Shown here: positions 13,058 through 24,129 of the stretch, piece by piece
How positions within the stretch are numbered: position 1 is the first letter of the stretch
Layout: each line of letters opens with the position of its first letter
Assembly (NCBI GenBank): GCA_947179155.2
Contig: OX359266.1
Location: 13,716,098 to 13,780,097 of the forward strand
Direction of reading: 5' to 3'
Source: Hedera helix
Taxonomy: Eukaryota > Streptophyta > Magnoliopsida > Apiales > Araliaceae
Length of the DNA: 64,000 bases
Translations under genes and position numbers: made by a program
Notes under the pieces: model-generated
Databases searched by the model: none
The model's input: the letters and a program-made list of their open reading frames with translations, nothing else
Told to the model about the DNA's origin: nothing

Positions 13058-14542
13058 ATTTATCTAAGCTAATTCCTGCCTAATGCTGACAAAAGCATTC
13101 ATCAGTTGGAACCAATGAACTCAAAGGAAATGGCCCCTTTGGAGCTTTTTTTAAGGCAACCAAGAACCTATGTCGGGGACGAATTCTCTAGTCTAAAGAC
13201 AAGCTTAGGTACATGGGATACTTGGTCAAGGACTACACCTCATTTCGAAGATCATTTACCAAGTACATATACTTGGGCTTTAGATTTCCCTCGAGTGACA
13301 ACGAGAATACCTAAATGCCGCCCCAAAAGCATTTGAAGGTTTATGAGGTGGAAAAGGAAACGATGATTATGGAATTCATACAACATTTGTTAAAAGTCAC
13401 ATTATAATGTAGATACATATACTTTCACATTCTAGTGAAAAATCTAACATAGTCTTATAATAGTTTATATCTAAACATTCAAAGAGAAATAATTATTGAA
13501 GTTTACTATGAGTATATTTAGAAGGAAAAGCATGCACGAGAAGATAGAAGCACTGAATCTATAACTACGAAAAAACAGTAGGTGCAGACAAGAAAGTAAA
13601 GTAGCCTATGTAAGGCTAGTCAACACTTTAATTATGTCTGAATTTCCCGTTCCAAGACTCCTTAGAAAATTAATTCTTGGCAGTAATCCATCCTCAATGC
13701 TATAGTGAAGAATTTGGGGATGCTTTCTAACCATCTTCACTATGTTATCTCTGGGTGCTCCCAATTCTCTTGTAAGAAAATTGAAACGACTGTTCCATGT
13801 AGTGTCAATTATCTGAACAAGAATCTAAGGGCTCAGTTGCACAACCTTACTCAAATCATCCTTTTCAATACCTACATCCTCAAGCAAGTACCTCACTGTG
13901 GGGTTTAGTGAATTCTCAACGCTATAAGAAAACAGGGATGAAGTGGCACTAATTATATGTCCTATCCTGGAATCTGGAATACCCAAACTTATCAAAAAGG
14001 CAACATGGGATTTCAGATTGTTCTCCGATGTACACTCCAATATTTATGGTTGCCTCAAAAGTATCTTCTTAATGTCTCTACTCTTTACACCGACATTTAA
14101 CAAATACTCCAATCTTTCATAGACAGAAACCACATTGATCTAAAGGGAAGGCTTGTGTCTCTCATACATTTGGATAAATTGTGATTCCTTAAGTCCAAAA
14201 GTGGTTAGATGATCAAGAAGTGGAACCCATCTTTCGTCTAGCTCTAATTCCTCTAACAAACGACGATATCTGTTCTTTACAGTGTTCTCCGCCTCTTGCT
14301 GCAATCAGATAAGACACACTTTACACCATTCAATTACAATACATAATAAGATTGACAACAGTAAATAATACCTTCTTTCTACCATCCAAACCCAGAGAAC
14401 TAATAGTCTCTCGCTTGTTTGAAGTGCGATACAAACCACTGCTTCTTTATCTAACATGTTGTTGCCATTTTTTTATCTCCATTCTGCGTTGGGTTTTCTG
14501 AAGGCTTTGACCCCATCTCTTTTCTGAAAAATTATTAGATGC

Positions 14543-14690
14543 TCATGGGACACCTGCCACATGGTGCCCTACACCTTTTACGTGCTGCCATTTCAGCACT
14601 TAAAGTGGGCCATTTCACTTTAAGTGCTGAAATGGCAGCACGTGAATGGTGTGGGATACCACGTGGCAGATGCCTCAGGACCACTAACTA
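14543..14690. mobile_element. Foldback MITE in an MTERF9 intron
   Basis: Centred on a perfect 28-bp inverted repeat (arms 14580-14607 and 14616-14643, loop of 8 bases) and extended outwards by imperfect complementarity (CACCTGCCACATGG against CATCTGCCACGTGG). It lies entirely in the short intron 14524-14790. No clear target duplication could be fixed, so exact ends are approximate and the superfamily is unknown. Confidence 0.75.
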
Positions 14691-16732
14691 ATTACTCATC
14701 TTCTGGACGGCTGTGACTACCTACAGAAATAAATTAACTCTATAAGCAAAAAAATCCTGCTAGAAACTTGTGTGAAGCATTAAAGCTTACCTTCTCTTTG
14801 TTGCATCATATGATTTGAGTCTAAATTTATTAGTCTGAGAGTCTTCTTTTTCTGAAAATTCGTCCTGCAGAAACGTCCAACAGTTGAAAGGTGAACAGAT
14901 TAGGTTCAGAAAAACAAAGCTATATCATTCAAGTCTAATTGCTGACAAAAGAAACAGTTATCTAAATGAAAAAAATTGTTATAGTATCAAAAGCTGGTAT
15001 CAAGTAAGTAGGGGAATATATACATGGGCTGAAGTTCAAATAATTTATATACAGAACATAACCCAGGCGTTTACTGGCATGCGAAAGAGCAAATTGCAAC
15101 CTTCAAGCATGTCAAAAATTATAGAATTATAACGATCTGATAACACTAGGTTAAACTATTTACAAATATAGGTAAACATGCTTAATCATGGTGAAAACAG
15201 TGATCAATCCATTCAAATGTCTTAGAATTTTCACTAGACTTTGTCCTTAGGAGGGAACATTTAATTTATATAGCTTCATTGTTTCAAACATTTTACCATG
15301 TTACGCAGGCATGAGAGTCAATCTCGCGTAGGAACAATAATGTGAAACAGAACTTCCACATAAATATACCATCGTTAAAATCGTGTACACCAAGCTTGTA
15401 CTGTAGCAAACAACCTAAGCTGAATAAAAAGGAGTATTAAAGTGAAAAGAGTGATTAATTTTTATAATCAACATTAACTCCCCTGAAACACAATGCCTTT
15501 CTTACCTTTTTTTCCTGTTATTTTTCCTTCAATTGTTTATGGTTAAAAGGTGGACACTTTCATCCAGAATAAAATTTAACTTACAACACTAACCAAGCAA
15601 AGCTTGAACAACAAAATTCATGAAATTTGCTAAAATAAAAATTAATGTGGCATTATTATCTTTTTCCAATTCCACACATAATATTACTTCATTAGCCTTA
15701 GTCGGTTGGTCTAATTCTAAAACTAAATATAATTTTTAATCAAAAAATCCCAAAATTGTCAACAACAAAAAAATCACCAACTTCCCAAATCCGCATGGAA
15801 TTCTTAAAATTTTCTTGTTAGAAACATTGGAAACTAACACGTACACACATATCAACTTACATATGGATCGATTAGTATCCACGTAGCGGAAGCGGTTGAA
15901 CTAGAATGCTACAAACCTTCGTACGAACGTTTCTCATCAATATAGAGTTGTTACAAGCAACGATATATACGAACTAACTCAAGTGTTCACACCAAGTATA
16001 CCCAAGCTAATTGATGGAAGCTTGAAAATACTAGAGAAAGACTATTAGAGAGAAAAAATGTATGAAAAAAATAACACGTTATTTTTCCTTAGCCCTACAC
16101 AATGTCAGCGTCAGAATTTTAACGATAAATCCATATTAATATAGCATAAGTCTACAACTGACTAAATAAGGAGAGCTATCTCATATAGAGTCATGACCAT
16201 AACAAGTATTATCTAAAATACTTTCAAGTGGTATGGGACTCTTCCAATCCTAATTGGGTTATCCAATTTCCATACCCAAGTGGATGTTCATGATCCACGG
16301 GTCCGACCCGGATCAATTACTAACATTTCTCAAAGTCATAAACATAACCGTGCCAAATTTGAACTAAAATGTAATTAATGTAAAATCATGAAAAATAGAA
16401 GTGCTTTACATCGGAGAACCAATCATCATCTGAATCGGTGTCACCGTCTTCCTTGTCGGAATCGTAAGGGGAAAGCCTCTGGCCAAACCTAGACCACCGA
16501 TTGGACTTTGAGAATCTTAGGGTTTGAATGTGAGGACAAAACATATGATTTGAAATTGCTGCTCCTTCTTCTCCTTCTATGCAAAATCAACTGTTGCAGA
16601 TGCAATTTGAAACTATAGGGAGAACATAAATTGGGGGAATTTAAAGGGGGAATGGTGGTATAATTGAATGGGTAGGGAGAGAAAGTTGTTGTCATCTTGT
16701 TTGTGCAGAGACTAGAGAGAGGAAGAGAATAT

Positions 16733-17221
16733 TGTAAGGAACTTGTAGTTTGAAACCTTATTAAGTTATTCAAGCAATTCAATGGAGAATTATAGCTGCA
16801 GTGAGAGATTATAAGAGAGAATATCAAGAGTAGAGAGAGCAGACAGAGTTTGAGAGGGAAAACTGAATTCAATTCACATTTCATAACCCTTCCACACCGT
16901 TACATTGCTATATATATATGGAGTCCTTCTACACTTACCCACTTTTCTTACCCGCATATAAGATAAATGAGTGTGGCCCCACCTCATTTCATCTTTAACC
17001 TAAATGTGTAGGTCACACTCATTTGTTTTATATGTGGATAAGAAAAATGGGTAAGTATAGAATTTTCTATATATATCTGATCAGCTCATACCTCGCTTAA
17101 CAGAACTACAACAGAAAGAAAAAGGAAAAGACATTGGTGCCCTTATTTAACTAACTACTAGCTTCCAGACTAATTAACCCTCCTCATTAACTAACTAATA
17201 TTCCCTTTTTCAGTCCTTACA
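16733..17221 (-). repeat. 3' LTR of element A
   Basis: On the plus strand it reads TGTAAGGAACTTG ... CAGTCCTTACA and matches 59074-59303 at both ends. It is longer (489 vs 230 bp) because it holds the MITE at about 16920-17076 and roughly 120 bp around 16785-16910 that the other copy lacks. Confidence 0.85.
16920..17076. mobile_element. MITE inside the A 3' LTR
   Basis: Long imperfect inverted repeat: the left arm contains ACACTTACCCACTTTTCTTA then ATAAATGAGTGTG, and the reverse complement of the right arm contains ATACTTACCCATTTTTCTTA then ACAAATGAGTGTG. The other LTR of A lacks it, so it arrived after A. Flanks are (TA)n, with ctatatatat on both sides a possible 9-10 bp duplication. Confidence 0.75.
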
Positions 17222-18061
17222 ATCCACCCTCTATGAAACCAACCTTGTCTTCAAGGTTTGAAATTTGGAAACCTCTGATGCAACTACTCCCAATCCTCCC
17301 AAGTGGCATCAGAAGGCAAGGTATTTGACCACTGGACGAGCACCACAATTGCTATTGCATTGTGTCTTTTTATCATCCTTATACTCAGAATAGCTATTGG
17401 TTCCACCAGAAACTGATCTTGGTCATCGAACTGAGGCAAGTGTGCAAAACAAAAATAATTGAGCCCAATCCTTTTCTTTTAAAGGGACACATGAAAAGCA
17501 TGACACACCTTAGAGTTAAAAGGAAGCTTCAACCTATAAAGCCACTTTACCAATCTTCTGCTCAATAATGAAGGGTCCAAAATATTTTGGGGACAACTTC
17601 CCAAAAGTAGTGTGTGCCATTGAAGTCTGCTTATTTGGCTTAATCCTCAAATAGACCAGATCTCCCACTAGAAAAGTTCTTTCACTCCTAGTTTTATCAG
17701 CATACTGCTTCATCCTAGATTGAGTATCTATCAAATTTTGTTTCAGTAGCTACAAAAAATGATTTGCCTTGACAAAATTGCTTAGTAACAGGATCCTGTC
17801 CTCTAATATACTGATGGAAGTTTAGATAAGGAGGTTTGTAACCATACAATGGTTCAAAGGGTGTAACTTTTAATCCATTGTAGTAGTGGGTATTATACCA
17901 ATACTCAACTAGAGGCAACCAAAAAATCCCATTGTTATGTTTTTGAGCAATTATGCACATAAGATAACACTCCAATACCTGGTTCAACCTTTCAATTTGG
18001 CCATCAGTTTGAGGGTGATAAGCAGAACTTAAATGCAACTTAGTCCCTACTGATTTAAAAA
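17222..18061 (-). pseudogene. A integrase C-terminal part and tail
   Basis: The minus-strand frame 18061-17715 encodes the second half of the integrase core: SSAYHPQTDGQIERLNQ, with the catalytic Glu in IE, then WLPLVEYWYNTHYY. 17734-17534 gives the integrase C-terminal GPF/Y module (VGDLVYLRIKPNKQ, LSPKYFGPF). Downstream fragments such as VLVQWSN and DATWEDWE resemble the chromodomain-like end of chromoviruses, followed by the purine tract at about 17235-17222 before the LTR. The upstream half is at 40041-40470, separated by the J insertion. Several stops and frame changes are present. Confidence 0.85.
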
Positions 18062-20122
18062 GAGACTTCTAGACCTGGCAAACGGGTCGGGCCATAAGCG
18101 GGCCGGGCCAAAATGGCCCACGTTTTTGTGGGCTAAAATTATGTGGCCCAGCCCGCGGGCTTATTTATTTATTTATTTACATTACAAATTACACAAAATA
18201 TTATTATTTCTTTTAGAACATAAACATTTTGATTGTTTGCAGAGACCACTGAAAGGATCAAAATCCCATGAACCATAATACTGTATATATAATATTCGGG
18301 GAAATTGGCATTTGATAATACCTTTAACTAGGGTATTATGCTATTATTTCTGAGTAAAAAATTAGTACTAAAAATAGACCAACAACGTATTACATCCAAT
18401 CCCATAACTCCCACCAAACAAACAAAACCATAAACAACTTAGATTCAATACCTTAACTCCATATTAAGCAAAAAACCTGGATGTTCTAAGGCCCCAATAA
18501 TAAACAAATTAAAATCATACTACACATCATCGTCTTTGACTTTTTTAACTTCTCCATCAATTAGCATCTTCCTTGCCATGATTAAACAACAAATTTTATA
18601 CAAACCACAACTAATTAGCCAAATACAAATTACAACAAAAACAAATAATAACAACTCCATGATTGACCATCCAACAACTAACAGAAAAACTCAAGTAAAC
18701 AAACGCCATATCAGTACAAATAAATATCAAATTATTGTGCTTAAAGTCCAAAGTTTCTAATCATTTTCAACCTTATCTAATTATTTGTAAACAAAAAAAA
18801 TATATAAATAAAAATGGAATTGATTCAACCGAATGTGATTAGAAAAAGAGCGTACCGCTACATATTCATGTTGATAAATCGGAACACCTGGGGTGAAAAT
18901 AATGTTGCTGAAGATGATCTTTCCTCATTTATTTTCCAGTTCCAAAAAGCAATCAATTTCAAGCCATGAGTTCCTATTGATTAGACAAAATGAGGTAATA
19001 TCATAATACTAGGTACATATAAATTGGAGAATTATATGACAATACAGACGAAGAGAAATCTTGGATTTTTCATATCAGATTTTCAGATTTTTATGAATCA
19101 AAACTGTAGATTTGTATATAAAATGACTAAAAAGAATTTAATCGGAGTATTTTTTATAAAAACTTCTTAGATTTGACTAGATCTGTAATGATATGTAATT
19201 GGTAATTTGTAAAAATCAGAAGTAATTAATCGAAATTAAATTGTTAAAGTGTGACAAGTGTTTTGGGACAAGCCATGTATGGATTATTTGATGGAGGAAT
19301 AAAACTCAAGCTTAAGGAAACAAGTTTGGATCAAAAATGACTTGAATTGATTAAAAAATAAACAAGTTAAGATTTATAGGAAATTAAATTGTCTAGATTT
19401 TGTGAGAAAAGACCAAAATGCCCTTGTCAAGTTATGAAATGACCATGGTATCTCAATTTGGTTTAATGTCCATGTTGCCCTAGCTAATCAATGGAAAATG
19501 TCTTAAATAACCCTAACTAGGCATGGTTAAACTAACCAAAGCTTGGTTAGTTGTTGGAGAACATATATGTATATATGTTACAAGTATCAAGCTAAGTTCA
19601 TTTCTACGTTGCTATGTAAGAAAGTTCATAAGAGAGAAGAGATGAGAAGGCTAGGGTTTGCAAAATTTCAAGGGAAAGTGTGCAAGAGGAAGAAATTAAG
19701 CTATCAAAGTGGAGAATTCTTCTTTAGCAAGGTTTATAGTAAGAAGAAAGAAAGCACAAAGAAGGTATAAATGTGTTCTTCTCTAAAAGTCCTTCATTTA
19801 TGTGTATATGTAATGTAAATCCCCAGCTTTTGTTATTGAAGGGATAGAAAATGTCATGTAACCTCTTTTATCTTAAGGAGGGAAGATCTAAGTTTGTTGT
19901 ATAAAGTTATGAAATGTGAATCCCGACTTTTATTGTCTGAATGGATGAAAAGGTTTATAGCAATATGCTAAGTTTGATGTAAGGTGTTAGGCACTAATCG
20001 AGTTGCATATGAATATAAACTCCGTTGTGAAATATGTTTTGACATGGCTATGTGTTTAAAGTTCATGAGAACATGATATGCAAATGATAAATATTAATCA
20101 TGACATAAATTGTTAAATAGAA

Positions 20123-20745
20123 ATGTCGCCTAGACACAGACCAAACGTTCAACCTCCACCAGAGGAGTCTGTAAATGCTCTAGAGGAGCCAGTTAATCCC
20201 ATGCAACAGTTTGTAGACTTGTTGATGGGAGCTTTCCAAAACAGGAATGTAAACCCTGTGGGTGATCAACTGGTAGCAGCTCGTATTACTATATTCAAGG
20301 ATTTCAAAGCGGTAGGACCGCTAGAATTCAAGGGAACTATGAATCCGGTAAAGGCCCGAAATTGGGTGATTGAAATGGAAAAAAGTGTTTGATGTAGCTA
20401 ACATGGAAGAAGAACAAAAAATTGCTTTTGCTACATTTGTGCTGAAAGGAGAAGCAAATTATAGGTGGGTTGCCAATAAAGGAAAATTGGGAACGAGAGT
20501 TGCACTTGATGCAAGAGAAGCAAATTATAGATGTTTTTCGATGCTTACTTTCCTCCGATAACTCAGGACATGATGGAAGTTCAATTCCAAGAGCTAAAGC
20601 AAGGAAATATGACAGTGGCCGAGTATGCGGCTAAATTCAATGAGTTAGCAAGGTTTGCTCCACACTAGTTGGACACAGAACAAAGAAAAGCAAGATGCTT
20701 TGGACGCGGGTTAAAACCTAGATTTATAGCAAGGTGTCAATGTTT
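20123..20745 (+). pseudogene. Gag N-terminal domain inside B 5' LTR
   Basis: Starts MSPRHRPNVQPPPEE, then QQFVDLLMGAFQNRNVN and the gag core (FKDFKAVGPLEFKGTMNP, NWVIEMEK; after a frameshift at an A-run, FDVANMEEEQKIAFATF and LKGEANYRWVANKGKLG; then VQFQELKQGNMTVAEYAA and LARFAPH). This is a retrotransposon_gag domain. The same frameshift after GGAAAAAAG is present in the 3' LTR copy (37954-38546), so this gag was already non-functional before the two LTR copies were made. It ends at caatgttt, immediately before taggTTGGTATCAGAGC. Confidence 0.85.
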
Positions 20746-20978
20746 TAGGTTGGTATCAGAGCTGATAGGTTATAAATCTTAGGTGTGAAAACCATAGGAA
20801 TATAACCTTAAAGAATAGAGTGAAACTCATTTAGAGTTCTAAGAGACGAATAATGGAAGTTGTTAAAGTTAAATTTTTTGTGATATGTGTTATGTGTTAT
20901 GTGCTATGTGATATGTGCAATAGAGGTAAGGAAAGTTGCATGGAACTAAATAATTGGTCTTGTGATTTTATAATATGC

Positions 20979-21655
20979 CAGAGATTGGAGAATCCAGTCA
21001 GGCAATAGAAGAATAATGCAGGGACATTCAGATAGATGTGATGACTACTGTACGTACCAGCTATGGCAATAGTACCAGTTGAGGATAATGGACAAGAGGA
21101 AGATCCAGATGAGCTAGAAGAAGACTCGGATGGGGCATTGCAGGATAATGCATCATCTGAGCAAAAAGAGGCTGACCGAGAATGGGTAACTGGCCTGAAA
21201 CAGCAGGATAGTAAATATGTGAACATGATATTAGAGTTGGAAACTTAAGCAGCTGAACAACAAACAACTGTTGAACAAAATGAAAATGCAGTCCAAGTAT
21301 TAGTTAATAGGAATATGGAGCTGAGAGATAAGCTGAGGTAGGAAAAACAGAAAGTTCAAGAACTGAGGAATGATAAAGAAACCTTGGAGGCAAAGATGAG
21401 GGATGCAGCTGCTGATATAGCCAGGTACGAACATGTTGGGGCTAAAGCAGTAAGAAGAATAAATTTGGTAGAGGAAGAAGTGAGGGCCAAGAAAACCCGA
21501 ATTGACATCATGGAAGTAAGAATGGATGACATGAGTTATGCATTTTGCACAACATTCGGAAGGGCACAAGATAGAGTGTACTACTACCCAGTAGAGTATG
21601 ATCAGATTAGTAATACCTTGAGCATATGGAATATGATAGCTATTATGGATGAATA
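20979..21655 (+). pseudogene. Coiled-coil-type frame inside B LTR
   Basis: Follows the internal PBS-like motif. It begins MPEIGESSQAIEE, passes through an acidic stretch (VEDNGQEEDPDELEEDSDGA) and a helical heptad-like stretch (NRNMELRDKLR, KQKVQELRNDKETLEAK, RINLVEEEVRAKKTR) and ends near YEDAVRRGMLP. Two in-frame stops interrupt it in this copy; the 3' LTR copy (38794-39497) has more. It resembles the N-terminal or linker part of a gag-like protein, but I cannot assign a family. Confidence 0.6.
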
Positions 21656-21829
21656 ATATGAAGATGCTGTTAGGCGTGGAATGCTCCCGTAGAATATATG
21701 TAATAAATGTATATAGTTATGTGTAGGTTTATGTATTATATGTATGAAGGTAGCTAGAACCTGGGATAATGATGTATTAATGTAATGTATGTTTTATTAT
21801 TTAGAGTGAATGAATGTGATGACAGGGTA

Positions 21830-22920
21830 TAACAAATTCGATCTCCCTATCTGGCTGAAGACCTGGCAATTCATCTGGAAATACATCTGCATACTCCTTT
21901 ACCACGGGTATCTGACCCATTTCAGATCCCACTATCTGTGTATCAACCACAAAAGCTAAATATCCCATACATCCTTTCCTTAACAGCTTTTTGGCCTGCA
22001 ACATCGTCAGACAACAAGATTGTCGTGGCGATTTGCTACCATAGAATACTACCTTAGACTTGGTAGGAGTCTGAAGGTTTACACATTTTTTTTTACAGTA
22101 AATCACCGCCCCATGGTTATACAACCAATCCATTTCTAATATTACATCAAATTCTCCTAATTGAATAGGAATTAAATCAACTAACAGCTTGTGCCCTCTT
22201 ATCATCAGACAATAATCTCGATGAATATTCTCCACCTAGATTACTTCCTTATTCGCTACTTCTATGTTCAACACATTCTCTAACTTTACTTTGGGTAATT
22301 TCAGTCTTTTAGTAAATTCATCACATATAAAGGAGCAGGTAGTATCCGAATCAAATAGCACATATACATTTATATCATTGACAAGAATGATACCTGACAC
22401 CACGTACTTTGATGCTACTGCATCCTGTACTGTAATGTTAAACGTTCGTGCTGTCGGTCTCCCCGGCTACATAGGTCCACCAATAACTAACTTTCCATTG
22501 CCAATACCCTTACTTCTACTTCCCCCATCTACTTTCTTCTTAAGGCAATCTTTCACCTGATGTCTCACTTTTCCACAATAAAAATAACATTTGTTCGTCT
22601 TTAGAATGGGACAGTTTGTTGCAATATGCTCTTCTTGGCCACATCTAAAACAGACATTCTTCCCCTTCAAACAAACTACCGAGTGCCCCTTGCCACAGTT
22701 AGGACACAGTTCCATTTTCTTCTTTGGTTCCCCTTACTTGTTTTCTACTATGTTATTGTTCCACTTTCGCTTGTTGGAGTTACTTCCTCCATTACTTCTT
22801 TCTCTATTGACACCATCACTTTTCTTTTCACGTTGTTCTTACTTGTATTTTGTTAAGGCATCACTACCCTCTTCTGATAAAATAGCCTTCTCCATTACCC
22901 TCGCAAAAGTACCAATCTCA
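21830..22920 (-). pseudogene. Inverted gag C-terminus and protease of B
   Basis: Minus-strand order: FEIGTFARVMEKAILSEEG, basic linker, two zinc knuckles (CFRCGQEEHIATNC and CYFYCGKVRHQVKDC), then a protease-like region (VDLIPIQLGEFDVILEMDW, CVNLQTPTKSKVVFYG) and the linker VKEYADVFPDELPGL to REIEFVI at 21830. The RT that should follow (KTPYRMAPIELKKLM) starts at 22921 on the opposite strand. The block is therefore inverted relative to the rest of B, and its left edge abuts the truncated LTR. Confidence 0.85.
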
Positions 22921-23281
22921 AAGACACCGTACAGAATGGCTCCAATAGAATTGAAAAAGTTAATGGACAAGAAGTATATCCAACCAAGTGTGTTTCCTTG
23001 GGGAGCATTAGTTTTATTTGTAAAGAAGAGAGACGAATCGCTAAGACTTTGTATCGAATACAGGGAGTTGAACAAAGTGACGATTAAGAACAAGTATTCG
23101 TTACCAAGGATTGATGATTTATTTGATCAGCTACAGGGAGCCAAGTATTTCTCAAAGATTGACTTGAGAAATGGTTATCACCAGTTGAAAGTCAGACCTG
23201 AGGATGTACCTAAGACAGCGTTTAGAACTAGTTATGGTCATTACGAGTTCCTGGTGATGTCTTTTGGATTGACAAATGCAC
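22921..23281 (+). pseudogene. B reverse transcriptase, N-terminal part
   Basis: Encodes KTPYRMAPIELKKLM, LVLFVKKRDESLRLCIEYRE, IDDLFDQLQGAKYFSKIDLR (catalytic Asp), NGYHQLKVRPEDVPKTAF and LVMSFGLTNA, where solo LTR C interrupts. The frame resumes at 34670 as PAAFMDLMNRVFRKYL after one copy of the tgcac duplication. Confidence 0.9.
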
Positions 23282-24121
23282 TGTAAGGACCGAGAATTTT
23301 AACCCCATTATAAATAAAATCGGTAATTATTTATTTGTGTGTTTCGTATGTTTGCGATTAAATTTAAACTGACGCGCGATTATTAAATTCACATAAATAC
23401 GTGACACGCGGTAGAAATTAAATTAAAGGTGACCCACTAATAAACTAAAATTAATTAGTGGACTAACCTAGAGTTAATTAATATCGAGAAATCGATAATT
23501 AGGAAATTAATTAAATATTCAATTAAATTGAATATAGTTTGTGTAATATATTGAGTAAATTAATTAGTATGTTCACTAATTAATGGGGAGGGGGAAAAAT
23601 ATTTAAAATTTCAATTAAGAGTTCAAATTAATTAAATAATTAATGGACTAACTAAATTGAATATTTTTCAAGTCTAATTAATTATTTAACTAAGGAATTA
23701 TAATTTTTATAAGGTTAATTAAATTAATTAGCCCACTAGTTAATTAAAGAGCCCAAATGGGAGTCCAATTTAATTATTTTTCTAAGTCCAATCTAGTATG
23801 ATATGGGAGCCCAAATGGATGATCTAAGTTAGAATTTTAGTGACCCATTATATATATATAGGTATATATATATATAAGTACTCACCAAAGTTGGAAAAAT
23901 AAAAGAAAAAATTAATTATATATCTATATATATATAGGTTGCGGCAACAGCCCTTCTTCAGCCCCTAAAGTGGGTTATTGGCTCCATGAAAACTATAAAA
24001 AAATTCCTTGGAAGCAATGTCCCAAGATCCCTCCCTAATTCATGGGTCTTGGTTGGAATAAATTAGATTAATGTAGTCAAAGTAGGCTTAATTAAGGGGC
24101 TAAGCTCACTTAACAATTCTC

Positions 24122-24129
24122 TATAAATA
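24122..24129 (+). promoter_or_regulatory. TATA box of solo LTR C
   Basis: TATAAATA, about 25-60 bp before the block shared with solo LTR G (aatgttggtcatttt) and the gagagaag-rich leader. Likely core promoter of the ancestral element. Confidence 0.55.

Larger units (their letters stand above)
11548..16695 (-). pseudogene. MTERF9: MTERF9-like chloroplast mTERF pseudogene
   Basis: Related to plant MTERF9 (mTERF family, nucleic-acid-binding helical-repeat proteins of chloroplast gene expression). Exons on the minus strand: 16695-16410 (leader beginning MTTTFSPYPF, then RFGQRLSPYDSD and an acidic run, after a frameshift), 14864-14791, 14523-14372 (frame lost), 14298-about 13606 (mTERF repeats, e.g. 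YSVENSLNPTVRYLLEDVGI), and 13310-11548. The last exon is split by a MULE: it reads to SLDK at 13058 and resumes as YLAFRQRLLFKDFAKKY before TAA at 11550-11548. Most junctions keep GT/AG; the donor after 13606 appears to be GC. Premature stops lie at 14140-14142, 14044-14046, 13825-13827, 13606-13608, 13233-13235, 13188-13190 and 13080-13082. Where I can compare with the family, each replaces Gln or Trp. Assignment to MTERF9 rather than another mTERF rests on the SPYDSD-acidic N-terminus and the C-terminal block. Confidence 0.88.
19184..21829 (+). repeat. 5' LTR of B (3' end missing)
   Basis: Nearly collinear with 37014-39705. It matches up to gacagggta at 21829 and lacks the final 60-70 bp, including the terminal CGTCACA, which was replaced by the inverted block. 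Contains a gag piece (20123-20745), TGGTATCAGAGC at about 20754 and a coiled-coil-type frame (20979-21655). Confidence 0.85.

Noticed and set aside
13106..13336. A 76-codon plus-strand gene
   Set aside because: It is the complement of the last MTERF9 exon, which reads convincingly on the minus strand.
16489..16884. A 131-codon minus-strand protein starting at 16884
   Set aside because: Its first 63 codons are LTR sequence of element A. Only the part from the Met at 16695 belongs to MTERF9 exon 1.
22264..22856. Plus-strand frames opposite the inverted gag-protease block
   Set aside because: They are complements of the zinc-knuckle and linker coding region and show no motif of their own. Only the part from 22921 is real RT.
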